Below, piece after piece: positions 5,950-9,692 of a stretch of DNA of 9,692 nt. The position numbers and the translations under genes are program-made. The DNA lies in contig NZ_CAJTMN010000076.1 of assembly GCF_910577125.1 (NCBI RefSeq), positions 1 through 9,692 of the forward strand, written 5' to 3'. The DNA is from an uncultured Rikenella sp. (GTDB lineage Bacteria; Bacteroidota; Bacteroidia; Bacteroidales; Rikenellaceae). The notes under the pieces were generated by a model. That model was not told the DNA's origin. It was given only the letters and a program-made list of their open reading frames with translations, and did no database searches. Each line of letters starts with the position of its first letter. The first letter of the stretch is position 1.

Positions 5950-8139
5950 ATGACCTCACTCAGATTCAAAGTCGTGGACGAAGCCATCCGGCGCAAAGCG
6001 AACGAAGTGGCGCTGCCGGCGGAACGGCCGTCGGAGTATTTCGGCATGTACGTCTTCAACCGCGACCGGATGCGCAAGTATCTGCCCAAGAACGTCTACA
6101 TGGCGCTGGTGGATACGATGGAAAACCGCACTCCGCTCTCGCGCGAACTGGCCATGAACGTGGCCGCCGGGATGAAGCAATGGGCTTTGGAGATGGGGGC
6201 GACGCACTATACGCACTGGTTCCAGCCGCTCAACGGCGGGACGGCCGAAAAACACGACGCTTTCGTGGAGCACGACGGACACGGCGGGATGATCGAGGAG
6301 TTCTCGGGCAAGCTGCTCATCCAGCAGGAGCCCGACGCGTCGAGCTTTCCGAACGGCGGGATCCGCAACACGTTCGAGGCCAGGGGATACTCGGCGTGGG
6401 ATCCGACCTCGCCGGCCTTTATCGTGGGGACGACCCTCTGCATTCCGACCGTCTTCATCGCCTACACGGGCGAGGCGCTGGACTTCAAGACCCCGCTGCT
6501 GAAGTCGATCGACGCGGTGGGTCGGGCGGCGACCGACGTGTGTCGGCTGTTCGATCCGCAGGTCAAACGGGTAACATCGTTTTTAGGTTGGGAACAGGAG
6601 TATTTTCTGGTCGATGAAGGGCTGTGGGCGGCACGTCCGGACTTAGTGCTGACGGGGCGGACGCTGATGGGACACGAGAGCGCGAAGAACCAGCAGCTGG
6701 AGGATCACTATTTCGGAGCGATTCCGACCCGGGTGGCGGCATTCATGCGCGATCTGGACGTCGAGCTGCTCAAGCTCGGCATCCCGGTCAAGACCCGGCA
6801 CAACGAGGTGGCTCCGAACCAGTTCGAACTGGCTCCGATCTATGAGGAGACCAACCTGGCGAACGACCACAACCTGCTGTTGATGAGCGTTATCCATCGC
6901 ATAGCGAGACGACACTGTTTCCGCTGCCTGCTGCACGAGAAGCCGTTCAAAGGGATCAACGGATCGGGCAAACACAACAACTGGTCACTCGGGACGGACA
7001 CCGGCGTGAACCTCTTCTCGCCGGGCAAGACGCCGAAGGACAACCTCCTCTTCGTCACCTTCCTGGTCAATACGATCATGGCCGTCTACAAATACAACGG
7101 GATACTCAAGGCGTCGATCATGAGCGCGACCAACGCGCACCGGCTGGGAGCCAACGAGGCTCCGCCGGCGATTATTTCGGTCTTCCTCGGACGGCAGCTC
7201 AGCGAAGTGCTCGACAAGATCGAGAACTCGTCGTCCGAAGAGGCGATCGTGGTGGACGAGAAGGCGGGATTCCGGCTCGGGGTGACCTCCATTCCGGAGC
7301 TCCTGCTGGACAACACCGACCGCAACCGGACATCGCCGTTCGCCTTCACGGGGAACCGGTTCGAATTCCGCGCGGTGGGCTCGTCGGCTAACTGCGGCGG
7401 GGCGCTGACGGTGCTCAACACGGCGGTGGCGGCACAACTGAAGCTCTTCCGCCGACAGATCGACGAACTCTCGGCCACGGGGATGCCGATCGAAAAGGCC
7501 ATTTTCACTGTCCTGCGGGACTACATCCGCGAATGCAAACCGGTGCGGTTCGACGGCAACGGGTACAGCGACGCCTGGAAACAGGAGGCCCGGGAACGGG
7601 GGCTCGACACGGAGACCAGCGCGCCGCTGATCTTCGACCGGTTCCTCACCCAGGAGTCGATCGAACTCTTCACCTCGACGGGCGTCCTCTCGAAGGTCGA
7701 GCTCGAAGCACGGACGGAGGTCGAATGGGAGACTTACACCAAAAAGATACAGATCGAGGCACGGGTGCTGGGCGACCTGGCGATGAACCACATCCTGCCG
7801 GTGGCGTCGCGCTACCAGAGCATGCTGCTCGACAAGGTGGCCAAATTCGGCGAGATCTTCCCGGCCGACGAGGCGAAACAGCTGGCCGAACAGGATCGCC
7901 TGCTGATCGTCAAACTGGCCGAACACATGAAAGAGGTGCAGCGGCAGGTCGAAGAGATGGTCGAAGCGCGGAAAGTGGCCAACCGCATCGCCGACGAACG
8001 GGCCAAGGCGATCGAATACCACGACAAGATCCTCCCGCTCATGGAGTCGATCCGCTACCACATCGACAAGCTCGAACTCATCGTCGACAACGAGATGTGG
8101 ACACTGCCGAAATACCGGGAGCTCCTCTTTTTGAAATAA
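5950..8139 (+). CDS. glnN: Glutamine synthetase type III
   Basis: It condenses glutamate, ammonium and ATP to glutamine in the cytoplasm. The 729-residue length marks it as type III (GSIII), common in Bacteroidetes, not the 450-470-residue type I. N-terminal blocks include HWFQPLNGGTAEKHDAF (89-105), a GSIII hallmark, and IEEFSGKLLIQQEPDASSFP (115-134). Catalytic-domain motifs follow: GWEQEYFLVD (213-222) with metal-binding glutamates, RHNEVAPNQFELAPIYEE (283-300), INGSGKHNNWSL (336-347), GANEAPPAIISVFLG (400-414) and NRTSPFAFTGNRFEFRAVGSSAN (459-481), ending in the glutamate-binding FEFR. The C-terminal region (about 640-715) is helical and charged, with coiled-coil character, as in other GSIII. 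It lies 36 bp after asnA and 19 bp before lemA. No separate promoter was recognised in the gap. Confidence 0.97.
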   Translation: MTSLRFKVVDEAIRRKANEVALPAERPSEYFGMYVFNRDRMRKYLPKNVYMALVDTMENRTPLSRELAMNVAAGMKQWALEMGATHYTHWFQPLNGGTAEKHDAFVEHDGHGGMIEEFSGKLLIQQEPDASSFPNGGIRNTFEARGYSAWDPTSPAFIVGTTLCIPTVFIAYTGEALDFKTPLLKSIDAVGRAATDVCRLFDPQVKRVTSFLGWEQEYFLVDEGLWAARPDLVLTGRTLMGHESAKNQQLEDHYFGAIPTRVAAFMRDLDVELLKLGIPVKTRHNEVAPNQFELAPIYEETNLANDHNLLLMSVIHRIARRHCFRCLLHEKPFKGINGSGKHNNWSLGTDTGVNLFSPGKTPKDNLLFVTFLVNTIMAVYKYNGILKASIMSATNAHRLGANEAPPAIISVFLGRQLSEVLDKIENSSSEEAIVVDEKAGFRLGVTSIPELLLDNTDRNRTSPFAFTGNRFEFRAVGSSANCGGALTVLNTAVAAQLKLFRRQIDELSATGMPIEKAIFTVLRDYIRECKPVRFDGNGYSDAWKQEARERGLDTETSAPLIFDRFLTQESIELFTSTGVLSKVELEARTEVEWETYTKKIQIEARVLGDLAMNHILPVASRYQSMLLDKVAKFGEIFPADEAKQLAEQDRLLIVKLAEHMKEVQRQVEEMVEARKVANRIADERAKAIEYHDKILPLMESIRYHIDKLELIVDNEMWTLPKYRELLFLK

Positions 8140-8158
8140 CCCGATACACCGCAAAACC

Positions 8159-8728
8159 ATGCCTTGGATCATTCTGGCAGTCTGCCTGCTGCTTTTCATC
8201 ATCGCCCCGATCTCGATCCGCAACGGATTCGTGCGGCGGCGCAACCAGATCGCCAACGCGCGCGGAGCGATCGACGCCATCCTCAAACAGCGGTTCGACC
8301 TGCTGCCCAATCTGGTGGAGACCGTCAAACGCTATGCGGCGCACGAAGCGGAAGTCTTCACATCAGTGACGGCACTGCGGAGCGGGAAACAGAGCTACGA
8401 CGAATTGTCGACCCAAGAGAAACAACAGTTCGACTCGGGTTTCGGGGTCGGCGTGCGGAACTTCTACGCCGTGGCCGAACGGTATCCGGAACTCCAGGCC
8501 TCGGAAAACTTCATGCACCTGCAACGCACGCTCAACGAGCTGGAAGAGCAGCTCTCGGCGGCGCGACGCACCTACAACGCAGTGGTGACCGACTACAACA
8601 ACTCGATTCAGGTTTTTCCGGCATCGATCATCGCCGGCATGGGCCACTTCCAGCCGGAGCAGGTGCTCGAGACGCCGGAAGCGGAACGGCAAGTGCCGCA
8701 GGTCAAGTCCCTGTTCGGAGATAACTGA
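8159..8728 (+). CDS. lemA: LemA family membrane protein
   Basis: This 189-residue protein has the standard LemA layout. One N-terminal transmembrane helix (about 3-20) is followed by a helical, mostly cytoplasmic or periplasmic bundle. Diagnostic segments are RRRNQIANARGAIDAIL (26-42), the strongly conserved RFDLLPNLVETVKRYAAHE (45-63), RTYNAVVTDYNNSIQVFP (137-154) and the tail PEAERQVPQVKSLF (173-186). The molecular role of LemA is not settled; homologues are often encoded next to membrane proteins of the TPM/HtpX or DUF3137 type. The start at 8159 is 19 bp after the glnN stop, and the stop codon shares one base with the next gene's ATG. It is probably co-transcribed with both. Confidence 0.93.
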   Translation: MPWIILAVCLLLFIIAPISIRNGFVRRRNQIANARGAIDAILKQRFDLLPNLVETVKRYAAHEAEVFTSVTALRSGKQSYDELSTQEKQQFDSGFGVGVRNFYAVAERYPELQASENFMHLQRTLNELEEQLSAARRTYNAVVTDYNNSIQVFPASIIAGMGHFQPEQVLETPEAERQVPQVKSLFGDN

Positions 8729-9633
8729 TGGAAGAGGCTGCAATCCCGACATCCGAGCCCCTGACCGTCAATCGGGGCTCTTTTCCCCACAAACAGGCCC
8801 GTTACCGACGACTGTGGTGGATGTGGGCGGCGATTTGCGCCGGAGGAATTCTGCTCGGCCGGGCGCTGGGCGGAGACACATGGGGCTGGATCACCGCCGT
8901 TGCAGCCGTTCTCACGCTGGGCGGCATCTGGGGATACCTGTCGAAAGAGCTCACCCGACAGTACAAAGAGGAGATCATACCGCAACTCGTCCGGCACTTC
9001 TGCGACGAAGGAGAATACGACGCGACCGGCGGCATCGACAAACGGGACTTCATCGAAAGCAACCTGTTTCCCGTCGCCCCCGACCGCTACACGACGGAAG
9101 ACCTGTTCGAAGGCCGGATCGGCAAGACGGAATTCCGTTTCGCCGAAGTGAAGGCCTTGGAGGAGCGCACCGTGCACACTCCGAGAGGTACGCGCACAAC
9201 CTGGGTGAAAATCTTCCGGGGCTTCTTCTTCGTGGCCGACTTCAACAAGGACTTCGCCGGACAAACCACCCTCGTGCCGAACTTCTGGGGCGCGAAATGG
9301 CTGGCCGGGAAACAGCGGGTGCTGCTGGAAAACACAGCCCTGATGCGCCACTTCCTGGTCTGCTCGACCGACCAGGTCGAAGCCCGGTATATCCTGACCC
9401 CGCACCTGATGGAACGCATCCTGCAGCTGGCGAAGAAATATCCCCGCCGCCTGCGGATCAGCTTCACGGGCTCATGCATCATGGTGGCGCGCGACTGCTC
9501 GCGGAACCACTACGAAGCAGGACTCTGGCTCTCGATGTCGGAATGTATCCGCCGTGACATCGCGGCGGTGCGCGAACTGACGGGGCTGATCGAAGAGCTC
9601 AACATGAACACTCGCATCTGGACAAAAGAATAA
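8728..9633 (+). CDS. DUF3137-type two-helix membrane protein
   Basis: This 301-residue protein has a polar N-terminus (1-28), two closely spaced hydrophobic helices (about 29-48 and 51-70) and a long soluble domain. The soluble part resembles DUF3137 proteins: FIESNLFP (108-115), YTTEDLFEGRIGKTEFRFAEV (121-141), the FRGFFFVADFNKDFAG segment (163-178), then strand-rich sequence and a C-terminal helix. The family assignment rests on these motifs and on the LemA neighbour, with which DUF3137 genes commonly pair; no catalytic residues are evident. Its ATG overlaps the lemA TGA by one base (TGATG), so the two are translationally coupled and likely act together at the inner membrane. Biochemical function is unknown. 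Confidence 0.8.
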   Translation: MEEAAIPTSEPLTVNRGSFPHKQARYRRLWWMWAAICAGGILLGRALGGDTWGWITAVAAVLTLGGIWGYLSKELTRQYKEEIIPQLVRHFCDEGEYDATGGIDKRDFIESNLFPVAPDRYTTEDLFEGRIGKTEFRFAEVKALEERTVHTPRGTRTTWVKIFRGFFFVADFNKDFAGQTTLVPNFWGAKWLAGKQRVLLENTALMRHFLVCSTDQVEARYILTPHLMERILQLAKKYPRRLRISFTGSCIMVARDCSRNHYEAGLWLSMSECIRRDIAAVRELTGLIEELNMNTRIWTKE

Positions 9634-9668
9634 CCGCTCGTTTATTTGCGCCTTATCTGGAGGGTACT

Positions 9669-9692
9669 GTTCTCTTTGTGAACAAAGAGAAC
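9669..9692 (+). terminator. Probable terminator hairpin after the DUF3137 gene
   Basis: GTTCTCTTTG (9669-9678) and CAAAGAGAAC (9683-9692) form a perfect 10-bp stem with a TGAA loop, 36 bases after the last stop. Position and symmetry fit a rho-independent terminator for the asnA-to-DUF3137 run. The window ends at the last stem base, so the T-run that would confirm it cannot be seen. The stem is unusually A/T-rich for this region. An operator or bidirectional terminator shared with the next gene is the alternative. Confidence 0.55.

Noticed and set aside
6985..8328. 447-residue minus-strand open frame across glnN and lemA
   Set aside because: It covers well-conserved coding sequence on the other strand and shows no family motif, so it is a typical high-GC antisense shadow.

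Overview
The window looks like chromosomal DNA from a GC-rich member of the Bacteroidales. An Alistipes-like or other Rikenellaceae organism is my best guess, inferred from gene content rather than any marker gene. The evidence is a type III glutamine synthetase, an AsnA-type asparagine synthetase, an outer-membrane TonB-dependent receptor of the Bacteroidetes type, and a perfect TAnnTTTG-type -7 promoter box (TATCTTTG) ahead of asnA. Codon use is strongly GC-biased, which explains the many long open frames on the wrong strand or in the wrong frame. I see no transposase, integrase, CRISPR array, tRNA or rRNA.

Layout. Bases 1-429 hold no convincing gene but are full of inverted repeats, including a large two-part hairpin at 238-312. 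The minus strand then carries lipB (430-1125) and lipA (1122-2051). They are read lipA to lipB with an ATGA stop/start overlap and form a lipoate biosynthesis operon. An intergenic region of about 230 bp separates lipA from a divergently read outer-membrane barrel gene (about 2285-4786, start uncertain). This encodes a TonB-dependent receptor-like protein with a very short N-terminus. A short gap with a good promoter box leads to a rightward run of four genes: asnA (4879-5913), type III glutamine synthetase (5950-8139), lemA (8159-8728) and a DUF3137-type membrane protein (8728-9633). The window ends in a perfect 10-bp-stem hairpin, likely a terminator cut by the window edge.

How the genes work together. 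LipB attaches octanoate to lipoyl domains and LipA inserts the two sulfur atoms, giving cells their own lipoyl cofactor for 2-oxoacid dehydrogenases and glycine cleavage. AsnA and GlnN are both ATP-dependent ligases that take free ammonium, onto aspartate and glutamate respectively, so the first half of the rightward run is an ammonium-capture unit. LemA and the DUF3137 protein overlap by one base and form a pair of inner-membrane proteins of unknown function. Tight spacing (36, 19 and -1 bp) suggests all four are co-transcribed.

The points most worth a second look are the hairpin-rich block at 1-429, the shortened receptor with no usable ATG start, and the physical coupling of ammonium assimilation to the LemA/DUF3137 pair. 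None of these is proven to be a new system from sequence alone.
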